From Chitinophaga pinensis DSM 2588 (lineage in GTDB: Bacteria > Bacteroidota > Bacteroidia > Chitinophagales > Chitinophagaceae): a stretch of 64,000 nt of DNA. Location of the stretch: the NCBI RefSeq assembly GCF_000024005.1, contig NC_013132.1, positions 6,566,001 to 6,630,000 of the forward strand, in the 5' to 3' direction. Position 1 is the stretch's first letter. Every line of letters begins with the position of its first letter. The position numbers were made by a program, and so were the translations under genes. Below are positions 54,987-63,911 of the stretch, one piece after another. Under the pieces are notes generated by a model, which worked only from the letters and a program-made list of their open reading frames with translations, was not told the DNA's origin and did not search any database.

Positions 54987-56365
54987 TATTTATAGATCTT
55001 GCCTTCCTTGTTAAACTCCCTCACCAGTCCTTCTTCCACATCCACAGCCGATATCGGCAATATCTCTCCGCCTGGCTGCATATTCTTCAGAAAACAATAC
55101 TGTGCCACATTAATGATCGAAGCGCCGGAAATCTCATGCGTAGCCGCCAGTTTTTCCAGTATACCCTCTTTCTGCATCATATGGTCCGGCAGAATCATCT
55201 TCCAGAGTTGCAGCCGTTCCGCCTGATTCGGCATCGGGAATTGTATAATAGACTGAAAACGACGGGAGAAAGCAGGATCGATATTATTCTTAAAGTTGGA
55301 CGCCAGGATCACCAGTCCGTTATAGTTTTCTATACGCTGTAACAGATAGGCGATCTCCTGGTTAGCATATTTATCGTGCGCATCCCGGATGTTGGTACGC
55401 TTCCCGAATAAAGCATCTGCTTCATCAAAGAATAGGATCCAGTTCTTATGCTCCGCCCTGTCAAACAGACCAGAGAGGTTTTTCTCTGTCTCTCCGATGA
55501 ATTTGGACACCACCAGGGACAAGTCAATACGGAATACATCCAGATCATCCGGTAAACCACCCGGATCTTCTGCAGGATCACGCTTGCCAAGCAAACAGGC
55601 AGACAAAGTTTTACCGGTCCCCGGAGGGCCATAGAACAGTGCCCTGTAACCCGGTTTAAGCCGTTTATTAGTAGCACGTAATTTATCTTTCAGTCGTAAC
55701 CATTTCTTCAATTCCTGCAACTGATCCATGGTCTGTGCATTCAACACCAGGTCCGACCAGTCCAGCGGGGTGGTGATACTTTCTGCCGGAAAATCATTGC
55801 CAAAGCGCGGTTTTGCATAAGACCCTGTCAGGAACAGGTCAATGAATTCCTGCGACAATACAATCCTGCCACTCATTGCCGGCTCTCCTTCTTCCGGCTT
55901 CTCCAGCCACAGCACATGACGTTGTGCAAACACATGCGATTCACTGAAGTAGCGCATTTTATCAATACGTGCGGACAGATTACCGCCTGCCAGCAGGAAC
56001 AAAAAAGTATCGCCTGTTGGTAACAGTCCGCGGAACTGTGTGCCTTTCACACAGCCAATCAACGGGAAATCCCCTTTATCTATCAGGTATTCATTAATGA
56101 CATGCTCAAAGAATACGGCATTGACATGCGGCGCCAGCGCCATGATCAGTAATAACTGAGACTCCTTATCCAGCTGGTTGTCATTGATAAACCGGACGAT
56201 AGGCGCATCCGGCCAGGAAGCGCCAGGTGCTGCATCAGGAGAGGGTATAACAGGGACGACATTGTTCTCCGGACCAAAATACTGGCCCAGCCTTTTCTTC
56301 ATTTCCTCCTGCAACCAGGATAAATACTCCTGCAGGACGTCTGCATTCTTTTGGTTATCGATCAT
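54986..56365 (-). CDS. AAA+ ATPase of an extracellular contractile injection system (Afp15-like)
   Basis: 459 residues. The N-terminal 200 residues are helical and unlike other ATPases. The AAA+ module has Walker A GPPGTGKT (246-253), Walker B LFFDEAD (311-317), sensor-1 Asn357 (ILASN) and arginine finger SRRF (367-370), followed by the lid. This architecture matches the Afp15-type ATPase found in contractile injection systems, where it helps to build or finish the particle. It is the last gene of the minus-strand run and overlaps the tandem repeat at its stop. Without the DUF4157 and tape-measure context the call would be weaker. Confidence 0.85.
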   Translation of the reverse strand: MIDNQKNADVLQEYLSWLQEEMKKRLGQYFGPENNVVPVIPSPDAAPGASWPDAPIVRFINDNQLDKESQLLLIMALAPHVNAVFFEHVINEYLIDKGDFPLIGCVKGTQFRGLLPTGDTFLFLLAGGNLSARIDKMRYFSESHVFAQRHVLWLEKPEEGEPAMSGRIVLSQEFIDLFLTGSYAKPRFGNDFPAESITTPLDWSDLVLNAQTMDQLQELKKWLRLKDKLRATNKRLKPGYRALFYGPPGTGKTLSACLLGKRDPAEDPGGLPDDLDVFRIDLSLVVSKFIGETEKNLSGLFDRAEHKNWILFFDEADALFGKRTNIRDAHDKYANQEIAYLLQRIENYNGLVILASNFKNNIDPAFSRRFQSIIQFPMPNQAERLQLWKMILPDHMMQKEGILEKLAATHEISGASIINVAQYCFLKNMQPGGEILPISAVDVEEGLVREFNKEGKIYK

Positions 56366-56410
56366 AGTATATTAAAACTGCTTATTCATTTCCGGCAGCA
56401 GGACTGCGGA

Positions 56411-57922
56411 TTATTGTTTGGGAGCTTCCGGTGCAGGTGCAGGCGCCGGAGCAGGTGCGGGCGGATCTGTTACATCATCCGTCTTTGTTTTACTGATCGC
56501 TTCCATATCCTTTACATAGGCCTCATGTTGTGCTTTCCATTCAGCTTGTAGCTTTTCGAACTTCGCCTTGCTCACCGGTTTCTTGATCACGATTTCTGGG
56601 AATGGATGAGTTTTTACATACTCCATAAAATCAACACCGTGATTGCCCTCATGGAAGCCCAGAGATTTATTTCCCTTATCCTTATCAGATTTGATATGAC
56701 CACGACCATAACCTGAATCACTCTTTGAAGTAGCATCTGCTCCATAGATGGTTTCAATGATCAGTGTCTTGGAAATGCTCACTTTAGTGACCCTCTTCTT
56801 GCTATCCATCTCATAAGAAACATAAGCAGCAATATTGCCTTTTGTTTCCGCATGATCAGCTGCAACATTTTCTTCTTTCGTCGCCTTCCTGTCCGGTTTG
56901 ATTTCTACATTGAAATCACCTATGGGGAATTTAGCAATTTCTGATTGTTCATCCGCTTTCACCCCATCCGGCAATGGAGTAGAAGTCTCACGTTGTACAC
57001 CCGGTGTACTATGTCCGGCGGCAGGAGTACCTTGTTTGCCTTCTGCAACAGGCGCTGCGCCTTGTTGTACGACATGCGTCAGTTCATGTGCAAGCAGGTG
57101 TTTACCACCGGCAGAAGAAGGATCGTATTTACCACTATTGAAGTACACGTCGTTACCATGTGTAAATGCCTGTGCACCGAGGTCGGAACTTAATTCGGCA
57201 GCTTTATCACCTGTATGTACACGCACATTGCCAAAGTCAGCACCAATAGCCTGACCCATTTCTTTTTTAACATCCGGAGAAAGCGGTACACCATGACCAC
57301 GCTGTTCGCTTAAACGCTGGCCCAGTTGTTCGCCTCCGTCTTCCATGCCACGGGAATTACTTTCCTTTGCCATCACACCAGGCTTTGCGCCTTTCTTATC
57401 TTCCTCTTTCTCTTCTTTCAACACTTCATCTGCAGCAGGTTTCTTCTCCTGTTCTTCTTTCTTCTGTACTGGCTTTTCTTCTTCTTTTCTATCGGCTGCA
57501 GGCGCTTTCTTCTCTTCTTCTTTCCCATTTCCTTTCTTCTGCACACGCTTCTCTTCTTCCTTCTTACCAGTGGCTACTTCAGGCTTCTTTTCTTCTTTAT
57601 CGGCCTGTCCTTTTTTCTGCACTTTTTTCGCATCCTCTTTCTTCTCTTCGTCTTTACCTTCAGGCATTGCCTGTACGGCAGATATCTCTTTACGCTGCAC
57701 AGCATTCCCTTTAGCAGGTTGCTGATTGACTACTTTATCTGCAACGGCGTCCGCCTCTCTTTCATATTTATCGCCTGGCTGTCCTACGGACAACTTTGGC
57801 TGAAAGAAAGCATCTTCCTTGCTTTGTAATACTTTTTGTGTAGGACTGAAGAAAGGGGACTCCTTCGTATCTGTGATTTCGGGGTTACGGTGTCTCCGAT
57901 AGCGACGACTGTTCGTTTTCAT
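56411..57922 (-). CDS. DUF4157 protein with a second HExxH motif (probable eCIS cargo)
   Basis: 503 residues. The N-terminus has the eCIS-associated leader FFQPKLSVGQPGDKYEREAD (about 39-58). Residues about 85-180 are a charged low-complexity stretch with a 25-26-residue period marked by VQKK at 101, 127 and 152. The DUF4157 core spans about 213-290, with HELTH at 279-283 (LLAHELTHVVQQ). The C-terminal domain (about 330-450) has GYGRGH and HEGNH at 424-428 (LGFHEGNHGVDF), which fits the HExxH zinc motif. The end is Pro/Ala-rich. DUF4157 proteins are known companions and cargo of contractile injection systems. The second HExxH suggests a peptidase, which is unproven. Confidence 0.82.
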   Translation of the reverse strand: MKTNSRRYRRHRNPEITDTKESPFFSPTQKVLQSKEDAFFQPKLSVGQPGDKYEREADAVADKVVNQQPAKGNAVQRKEISAVQAMPEGKDEEKKEDAKKVQKKGQADKEEKKPEVATGKKEEEKRVQKKGNGKEEEKKAPAADRKEEEKPVQKKEEQEKKPAADEVLKEEKEEDKKGAKPGVMAKESNSRGMEDGGEQLGQRLSEQRGHGVPLSPDVKKEMGQAIGADFGNVRVHTGDKAAELSSDLGAQAFTHGNDVYFNSGKYDPSSAGGKHLLAHELTHVVQQGAAPVAEGKQGTPAAGHSTPGVQRETSTPLPDGVKADEQSEIAKFPIGDFNVEIKPDRKATKEENVAADHAETKGNIAAYVSYEMDSKKRVTKVSISKTLIIETIYGADATSKSDSGYGRGHIKSDKDKGNKSLGFHEGNHGVDFMEYVKTHPFPEIVIKKPVSKAKFEKLQAEWKAQHEAYVKDMEAISKTKTDDVTDPPAPAPAPAPAPEAPKQ

Positions 57923-57949
57923 ATCTATCGTTTTAAATCAACAGTGCTG

Positions 57950-58729
57950 TTATTCAGCTACTGTTAAAAGGCGTTCTTTTATTTCGTTTGCCAGCGCATG
58001 ATAATCCTTTGCGCCATTGGCATTATGATCAAATGTGAAAATGTCCTGGGATTGTTCCTGTGCTTTTGCCAGGGAAATATTACTGCGGATGCCGGCTTCC
58101 AGTACCCAACCAGGATAGAGTTCCTGTAACTGTGTCCTGATCTGACGATGCATACTTTTATGTTCGTCAAATTTTGTGAGTACGATGCCAAGTATCTCCA
58201 GTTTTTTATTCAACTGCTTTTTGATCAGCTGCACATTCTTTACAAAGCGTTGTACACCTTTAAAGGGCAGGAATTCTGCCTGTAAAGGCATCAATACGTA
58301 GTCGCTGGCGGTAAGTGCGTTGACAGTCAGCATACCGACTGCCGGCGGACAATCAATCACCACGATGTCGTATATATCCTCTACCTGTGTCAGGATCTGA
58401 TTCAACAGCTGCTCTCTGCCATACATACTTACCAGTTCCAGTTCAGCACTGGCCAGTTCAAGATTGGCGGGGATCAGTGGTAATACGGCTGTTTCTACGA
58501 TTGCCTGCTGTACTTCTGTGAGTTCGCCGGAAGCAGCCTGTTTCAGCAACTCGTAAATACTCATGGGGGAATCGTCGGCAATACCCAGGGATTGGGTAAG
58601 GTTTGCCTGCGGATCAAGATCGATCAATAATACGTTCTTACCCATTCGCTGCAACGCAGCTGCCAGGTTAAGCGCAGTAGTGGTCTTTCCCGATCCGCCT
58701 TTCTGTATGGCAATGGAAATAGTGATCAT
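57950..58729 (-). CDS. ParA/MinD family ATPase
   Basis: 259 residues. Deviant Walker A KGGSGKTT (10-17), switch I DLDPQANLTQ (about 37-46), Walker B VVIDCPPAVG (about 121-130), and a ParA-type C-terminus. No ParB, parS-like repeats or plasmid genes are near, and it is flanked by eCIS genes (27 and 29 nt). Related ATPases position large protein assemblies on the nucleoid, so it might distribute or load injection particles (inference). Chromosome partition is less likely in this context. Confidence 0.9.
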   Translation of the reverse strand: MITISIAIQKGGSGKTTTALNLAAALQRMGKNVLLIDLDPQANLTQSLGIADDSPMSIYELLKQAASGELTEVQQAIVETAVLPLIPANLELASAELELVSMYGREQLLNQILTQVEDIYDIVVIDCPPAVGMLTVNALTASDYVLMPLQAEFLPFKGVQRFVKNVQLIKKQLNKKLEILGIVLTKFDEHKSMHRQIRTQLQELYPGWVLEAGIRSNISLAKAQEQSQDIFTFDHNANGAKDYHALANEIKERLLTVAE

Positions 58730-58758
58730 CTTTTGGGGTTATAAAGAAACGCTCAGCG

Positions 58759-59874
58759 TTAATTACGTGTCAGAATACCATCTTTATCAACATCATATTT
58801 ACCGGTCTGCAGTGCCACGTAGTAATCATTCAGCCAGTCAAGGAAACAGTGATTATCAGTGATCGCAGGTCCCTCTACAGCAGAATGTGTCAGTACCTGC
58901 CCTTTTGTACCACTGATGGTCGGCGCCATGTCCAGTACGAGCAGATCACCACCACTATCTGCAGCAACCGGTATCCAGTTTTCATGCCACCATACCGGCT
59001 GGAACTCTGGTGACTCTACCAGCTTTTCAAGCGCTTCGACAAACTCCCCTTCTTCATTAAGATCATACATGCGCTTAAATGCAGCCACCAGGTTGGCCTG
59101 GCTATACAGGTCATAGCTTCCGACACGTAAAGTGTCGTGTACAATGTTGAAAGACTCTTTGAAATCTTCCGGTATATCAATACCTATTTTTTTCTCCAAT
59201 GCATCGCCTGCCCCTTTCTTAGGCGCAGCAGCCAGCATATCTGCCAGCTTCTTAGCATCGTCTACTTTATGTTCTGTATACCATTCAGAGATGGCGCTCC
59301 AGATATTGAAAACAGCATCATAAACAATATTTGTTTGCTTGCGGCCTGGTTCCCTGAAAGGAACCTGTGATTTATAGATAAACAGTTCGCGGCTTTCAAC
59401 AGCCAGTTTTTCCAGGCCATCGGCCTCATCACTGAACAGCGGTACTACTTTGATCAGCTGTCCCTTGTACTCATCTTCATCCAGCCATGCCGGCGACTTA
59501 TAACCTGAGTTGAGTAGTATCACCGCATCCATTTTCCCAAAGCCAGGTACGGCATCCGTTCTGTAAATATCTCCGGAACGAACCTTTTCCGCCTTTTTGA
59601 TCATCTTATAAAGCGCATAGAAAAATGCACCTGTCTCCTCCGCTTCCTCAGGAGTCGCTTTGCCTTCGGTAATGAGTACCAATTCTATATCCAGTTCATC
59701 ATCCTTACTTAATTCAGATAATCCAAGTGATGTAATTCTTGTTTCTGTGATTTCCTTTTTGGGGTCAGGAAAACTAACAGCTATCTTAAAATCAGCCCCT
59801 TTGCCTCCTTTCAGTTGGGTCAGGTTACCAGGTTTACCAAAGCTTTTCTCATACAGGTTAATCAGCTTACTCAT
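58759..59874 (-). CDS. Two-domain immunity-type protein: SUFU domain + SUKH (SMI1/KNR4) domain
   Basis: 371 residues, cytoplasmic. Residues about 10-175 resemble the suppressor-of-fused (SUFU) fold in bacterial proteins (IELVLITEGKATPEEAEETG; FYALYKMI; VVPLFSDEADGLEKL). Residues about 215-360 fit SUKH/SMI1-KNR4: GIDIPEDFKESFNIVHDTLRVGSYDLYS (in parts), WWHENWIPVAADSGGDLLVLDMAP (in parts) and FLDWLNDYYVALQTGKY. Both superfamilies are known as immunity proteins against nuclease toxins in polymorphic-toxin systems. It starts 9 nt after the stop of the DUF4157 giant, which is the usual place of an immunity gene. The pairing is therefore supported by position and by family, but not tested. Confidence 0.8.
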   Translation of the reverse strand: MSKLINLYEKSFGKPGNLTQLKGGKGADFKIAVSFPDPKKEITETRITSLGLSELSKDDELDIELVLITEGKATPEEAEETGAFFYALYKMIKKAEKVRSGDIYRTDAVPGFGKMDAVILLNSGYKSPAWLDEDEYKGQLIKVVPLFSDEADGLEKLAVESRELFIYKSQVPFREPGRKQTNIVYDAVFNIWSAISEWYTEHKVDDAKKLADMLAAAPKKGAGDALEKKIGIDIPEDFKESFNIVHDTLRVGSYDLYSQANLVAAFKRMYDLNEEGEFVEALEKLVESPEFQPVWWHENWIPVAADSGGDLLVLDMAPTISGTKGQVLTHSAVEGPAITDNHCFLDWLNDYYVALQTGKYDVDKDGILTRN

Positions 59875-59883
59875 AATATGGCT

Positions 59884-62800
59884 TTATTTTTTGTTCTTGA
59901 AGTAATACTCAGCATGATCCTTTTTCCACCACATCGGATGACTGCCTGGCCCGGGTTCTTTGTAACGTGGCGCTTTACTGGAGCTTACCTGAGAAGCCGC
60001 CGGACTTTCAACACCCCAATAATTATCAGGATTGTTATTCCACGCAACATTCACCGTACGATGTTTGGTATGCCCGATCCTGTTCCAGTTCTCAGAAGCA
60101 CCTTCCTTATCATCATGTCCAAGTACAATATTTTCGTAAGTTACGATATCCTTTGTTCTTTTGCACTCATATCGCGCGAACTTTGATTTCAGATAAGTAG
60201 GATCATCTTCCAAACCTTCTTTCCAGCCATATTTTTTCGCTCTGATAAGGCTTTTCTTGATGATTGCCAGGCCTGTTTTACTGTCTTTGCTTGGGTTACC
60301 ATAACCGTAATCATATCTTCTGTCAATATCTGTTTCACGCGGCTCTTCTTTGAATACGTCTGCAAAACAAAGGTTTGGATAAGGGTCATTCGCACCCTTG
60401 GAAGATACCTGTCTGTACAGAACGGCATTATCTACCCATTCCTTACGCCATGCAGCACCGGTATCATCATCGATACCTTTTTCCCGCACATAGGCACGAT
60501 AGTCGTCTCCACGGAATATTTTCACCCCGAATTTAGCCTTCAGCCAGGCCAGGAACTGCGCCTTCGTAGGAGGCGCTTTCGGCTCTCCCGGTTTGATCTT
60601 CGCAGCCTGTACATAACTGTAATCCCAGCGTTTACCACCATCGATAACTGTAATCGCTTTAAATATCGGATGATGACCTTTTACAGTGGTAGCCACTTTA
60701 TCTGCCTCTTCCCTGGTCAGACCACCTTTGGCCATGTATTGCTTTTCCTCCGTATCAATCGCCTGCAGACCCAGACTTACCTGTTTTTCTTTATCCTTGT
60801 CATCTCCTTTCTTATCCTTCTCGTCCCCAGGTTTCATATTCGCTTTCACCTTCACCGACTGTTTGTTAGGCTGTCCCTTTATGACACCCGTAACAATCCA
60901 CAGATCATTACCCTGCGGCACGAAAGTGATACCCGGTGTATTGTGCTGTTTTTTGATACCTTCAATAGCGCCTGTCAGTTCCTCACGGGTCATTGGTTTA
61001 TGCCCTTCCAGTGCTTTTACCTTCTGCATCGCTGCAGCAAAGTTCTTCATCTGTTCCGGATCGGCTTTATCCGCGCCTTTATCTTTACCAGCTCCTTTAC
61101 CGCCACCTGGTCCGCCGGCACCGCCTTTACCTGGTGCTGCCGGTGCTCCCGGTTTACCTCCCGGAGCGCCTGGTTTACCACCAGCTGCTGCCGGTGGAGG
61201 TGCACCTGCTGCCGGAGCTGCGCCTGCACCACCACCATCTGTAAATTTGCCTTGTTTCTCTTTATCGCCTGCACCACTCTTGCCCGGCACATGATCATCT
61301 ACCAGGTCTGTCATGAATTTGCCGCCATCAAATTTCGCTTCGCTGAATGTCACCTCAGGCACCTTACCAGAACCTAATACGTATTCCATATCAGCGCCGA
61401 TACCAAATTCTCCTGGTAACGGATATTCAAGCGCACCAATCGGCCATGTCCATTTCTTATCTGGTAATGGCGACCACCACGGACTATCCACTTCCACAAA
61501 CAGATCGCCACTCAGTCCGAGGAACGGCTGTGCCGCAATCTCCATATGTCCTTTGAAGAAGAACTCTCCCGGATCACGATAACCGATTGTCGGACGCGCA
61601 TCCACATATCCTTTCACACCAGCGTCCGCATTCACGCCGACACCTACTTTCAGATCATGTCCTAAGAGCTCCAGCCCTGCGCCACCTTCTGCGCGCAGAC
61701 GCAGACCGGCATAAGCAGACATATTCAGTGAACCTGATAAGGTAATGCTCTTCGCAATGTCAGGGTTATTAGAGTACGTACCTTCTACTTCGATATTGTA
61801 TATTTTCGCAGGACCCACTTTCGCCATCGCAATCAATGCCATGTTGGCGAAGACAAATACGTTGCCTATTACCGGCAGACCGTAAGCCGCGCGGGCCTCC
61901 ATCTTAAACAGTTCCTTGCTGTAATCCTTCTGCTGGAACAGAATAATTTCTTTTGGCGGTGCAATCTTGCCGACGACCGTCACACATCCCTTACCATCTA
62001 CAATCACATTCACACTACCGGCAAACCACTCTGTCAGGTTGAAGGTCAGTGTACCGACACCCGCCATACCACGTGGTCCTTTTCCAGGTGCCGCAGCAGG
62101 CACTTCTGCCGGTGGCGCGGCTTCTGCCGCCGGTGCACCACCCAGTTGTGTCACCGCAAAGTTGTCAGCTGTTTTCTTATCCGTCATGACAAGCATCAGC
62201 GAACCGCTCAGCTTATCACCGTCATACTGTACCATGCCTTTGACATCCAGCACACCCTCCTGGAACTTCGCCGCCACTTCTCCGGAGAATCCTTTGAAGC
62301 TCACGCCAAATGCTCCCTCACCTGACATCTTATCTTCTGCCAGTGTGATATCAAGGTTGCCCTTCGCCATACCATGAATATCCATTTCTGCCACCACATG
62401 TGCAGAAGGCTGCATATTCGTAAAGCCAAGATCCATCGTCGCGGATGCAAAACCGCCTACCTTCACCTTGATACCATTCAGGGTAAAGGTGAAGTTGCCG
62501 TTCTCAAACGTATTCGTTGCTTTGGATAATACATTTTCTACATCGATACCCGTCAGCCAGCCAATTGCTTTACCATTCTTACGCAGCCATTGCGGAATAG
62601 CCTCCGGCATATTGCTTTGTCCGATCGTAGCAAAACCACTGATCTCTCCGCTGGCCAGTCTTACGGCCAACATAGGATTCGCAGCGCTGAACATCGGCAT
62701 GTTCAATGGCAGGTAAGCATTCTTCAGACTCTCCATCACACCATCTTTCTCCCGCACTTTCATAACGCCGGCGCCCGCTATCTTACCAGCGCTGACATTC

Positions 62801-63843
62801 ACATCCAGTCCTTTTCTTTCCGATGCACGGATAGCCTCCTGCAATGCGGCAGACGGATTAAATTTACCCGCTGCAATATTCACCACCTCTCCTGATACCG
62901 CCGCTGAGGGCGCTCCACCAGCTTTGGCAGGTGCACGCTGTATGGTCATACCATCCGCACTCAAAGTAGTATCCGCTTTCGTTTGTACTGCAGATGCGCC
63001 CTGTTTACCAGTTGCCGCTACAGGTGCGTCTTCTTTCAACGCTCCGCTTTCAGGTGTAGCCTTTCGCTGTACAGCAGCACCTTGTTGTACGGTATGCGTC
63101 AGTTCATGCGCCAGCAAATGCCGGCCCGTACTGCTGCTTTCATCAAACTTATTCTCATTGAAATAAATATCATTGCCATGTGTGAAGGCCTGCGCCTGCA
63201 GATCATTACTCAGTTCTGCTGCTTCTTTACCGGTGTGTACGCGCACACCACTAAAGTCAGCGCCAATGGCAGATTCCATTGCAGAGCGTGTCTCTGATGC
63301 CAAGGGCGAACCCGCACCTTTAGTACTTTGTAAACGCTGTTCAAGATGATTGCCGCCACTCGCCTTCGTATCTGCTGCAGGTGCAGGCGCCTGCGCAGTT
63401 TCTTTCTTCTGGATATCATCCGGCGGATCGCCCATACTATCGAATATAGGCTTGCGTTGCAGCTTCTTTTCATCCGGCTGTATATCTTCTTCTTTCTTCT
63501 CCTGCTCTTTCTTTTGCATCACCGCAGGCTGTGCAGCGGATGCCGGCACACTGCCGGAAGGAACAGTACTGACAGGAGAAGGTGTAGCCGCCTTGGCTTG
63601 TACGGGCGCTGGTTGACTCATGCGCTGTACTACCTTGTCAGCTACCTGGTCAGCCTGCTTCTCATAATGGTCATCTGGTTTTCCGATGGTAAGTTTCCGT
63701 TGAACGAAAAAGGGTTCTTCCGATGCGGCAGTCTCCCCCAAAAACGCGCTGTCAGCTCCCTTATCTTTGTTGAAGAAGGAGCCGCCTGCAGGCTGTTGCC
63801 TCGTTTTTGCAGTTTTGCTTTTATTATCGGTTGCTTTGATCAT
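59884..63843 (-). CDS. Giant DUF4157 protein with toxin-like C-terminus (probable eCIS effector)
   Basis: 1319 residues. The leader FFVQRKLTIGKPDDHYEKQAD (in parts, about 45-65) matches the one in the 503-residue paralogue. The DUF4157 core lies at about 177-256 with HELTH at 246-250. A beta-rich middle (about 300-865) has repeated amphipathic strands. A Gly/Ala/Pro/Lys-rich linker spans about 869-928. The C-terminal region (about 1090-1319) has NWNRIGHTKHRTVN, DNYWGVESP and SHPMWWKKDHAEYY, with conserved-looking His, Asn and Trp. This is a typical place for a toxin domain, possibly a His-Me-finger nuclease (uncertain). An immunity-type gene follows at once. It is the largest gene of the operon. 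Confidence 0.83.
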   Translation of the reverse strand: MIKATDNKSKTAKTRQQPAGGSFFNKDKGADSAFLGETAASEEPFFVQRKLTIGKPDDHYEKQADQVADKVVQRMSQPAPVQAKAATPSPVSTVPSGSVPASAAQPAVMQKKEQEKKEEDIQPDEKKLQRKPIFDSMGDPPDDIQKKETAQAPAPAADTKASGGNHLEQRLQSTKGAGSPLASETRSAMESAIGADFSGVRVHTGKEAAELSNDLQAQAFTHGNDIYFNENKFDESSSTGRHLLAHELTHTVQQGAAVQRKATPESGALKEDAPVAATGKQGASAVQTKADTTLSADGMTIQRAPAKAGGAPSAAVSGEVVNIAAGKFNPSAALQEAIRASERKGLDVNVSAGKIAGAGVMKVREKDGVMESLKNAYLPLNMPMFSAANPMLAVRLASGEISGFATIGQSNMPEAIPQWLRKNGKAIGWLTGIDVENVLSKATNTFENGNFTFTLNGIKVKVGGFASATMDLGFTNMQPSAHVVAEMDIHGMAKGNLDITLAEDKMSGEGAFGVSFKGFSGEVAAKFQEGVLDVKGMVQYDGDKLSGSLMLVMTDKKTADNFAVTQLGGAPAAEAAPPAEVPAAAPGKGPRGMAGVGTLTFNLTEWFAGSVNVIVDGKGCVTVVGKIAPPKEIILFQQKDYSKELFKMEARAAYGLPVIGNVFVFANMALIAMAKVGPAKIYNIEVEGTYSNNPDIAKSITLSGSLNMSAYAGLRLRAEGGAGLELLGHDLKVGVGVNADAGVKGYVDARPTIGYRDPGEFFFKGHMEIAAQPFLGLSGDLFVEVDSPWWSPLPDKKWTWPIGALEYPLPGEFGIGADMEYVLGSGKVPEVTFSEAKFDGGKFMTDLVDDHVPGKSGAGDKEKQGKFTDGGGAGAAPAAGAPPPAAAGGKPGAPGGKPGAPAAPGKGGAGGPGGGKGAGKDKGADKADPEQMKNFAAAMQKVKALEGHKPMTREELTGAIEGIKKQHNTPGITFVPQGNDLWIVTGVIKGQPNKQSVKVKANMKPGDEKDKKGDDKDKEKQVSLGLQAIDTEEKQYMAKGGLTREEADKVATTVKGHHPIFKAITVIDGGKRWDYSYVQAAKIKPGEPKAPPTKAQFLAWLKAKFGVKIFRGDDYRAYVREKGIDDDTGAAWRKEWVDNAVLYRQVSSKGANDPYPNLCFADVFKEEPRETDIDRRYDYGYGNPSKDSKTGLAIIKKSLIRAKKYGWKEGLEDDPTYLKSKFARYECKRTKDIVTYENIVLGHDDKEGASENWNRIGHTKHRTVNVAWNNNPDNYWGVESPAASQVSSSKAPRYKEPGPGSHPMWWKKDHAEYYFKNKK

Positions 63844-63911
63844 TTGTCCTTAGTAAGGGAATTAACAAGCCATACCCATATGGCATTAAGGGGTTAAAAA
63901 CATAGTTACTG

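Noticed and set aside
57330..57725. Long plus-strand open frames opposite the DUF4157 gene
   Set aside because: They are the antisense of a Lys/Glu-rich repeat and read as Phe/Leu/Ser-rich low-complexity protein.
57950..58729. Integrated plasmid partition locus
   Set aside because: No ParB, replication gene or repeat cluster is near, and the ATPase is embedded in a same-strand operon.
60670..61377. Plus-strand frames opposite the DUF4157 giant
   Set aside because: Antisense shadow of the Gly/Pro/Ala-rich linker; no independent coding features.
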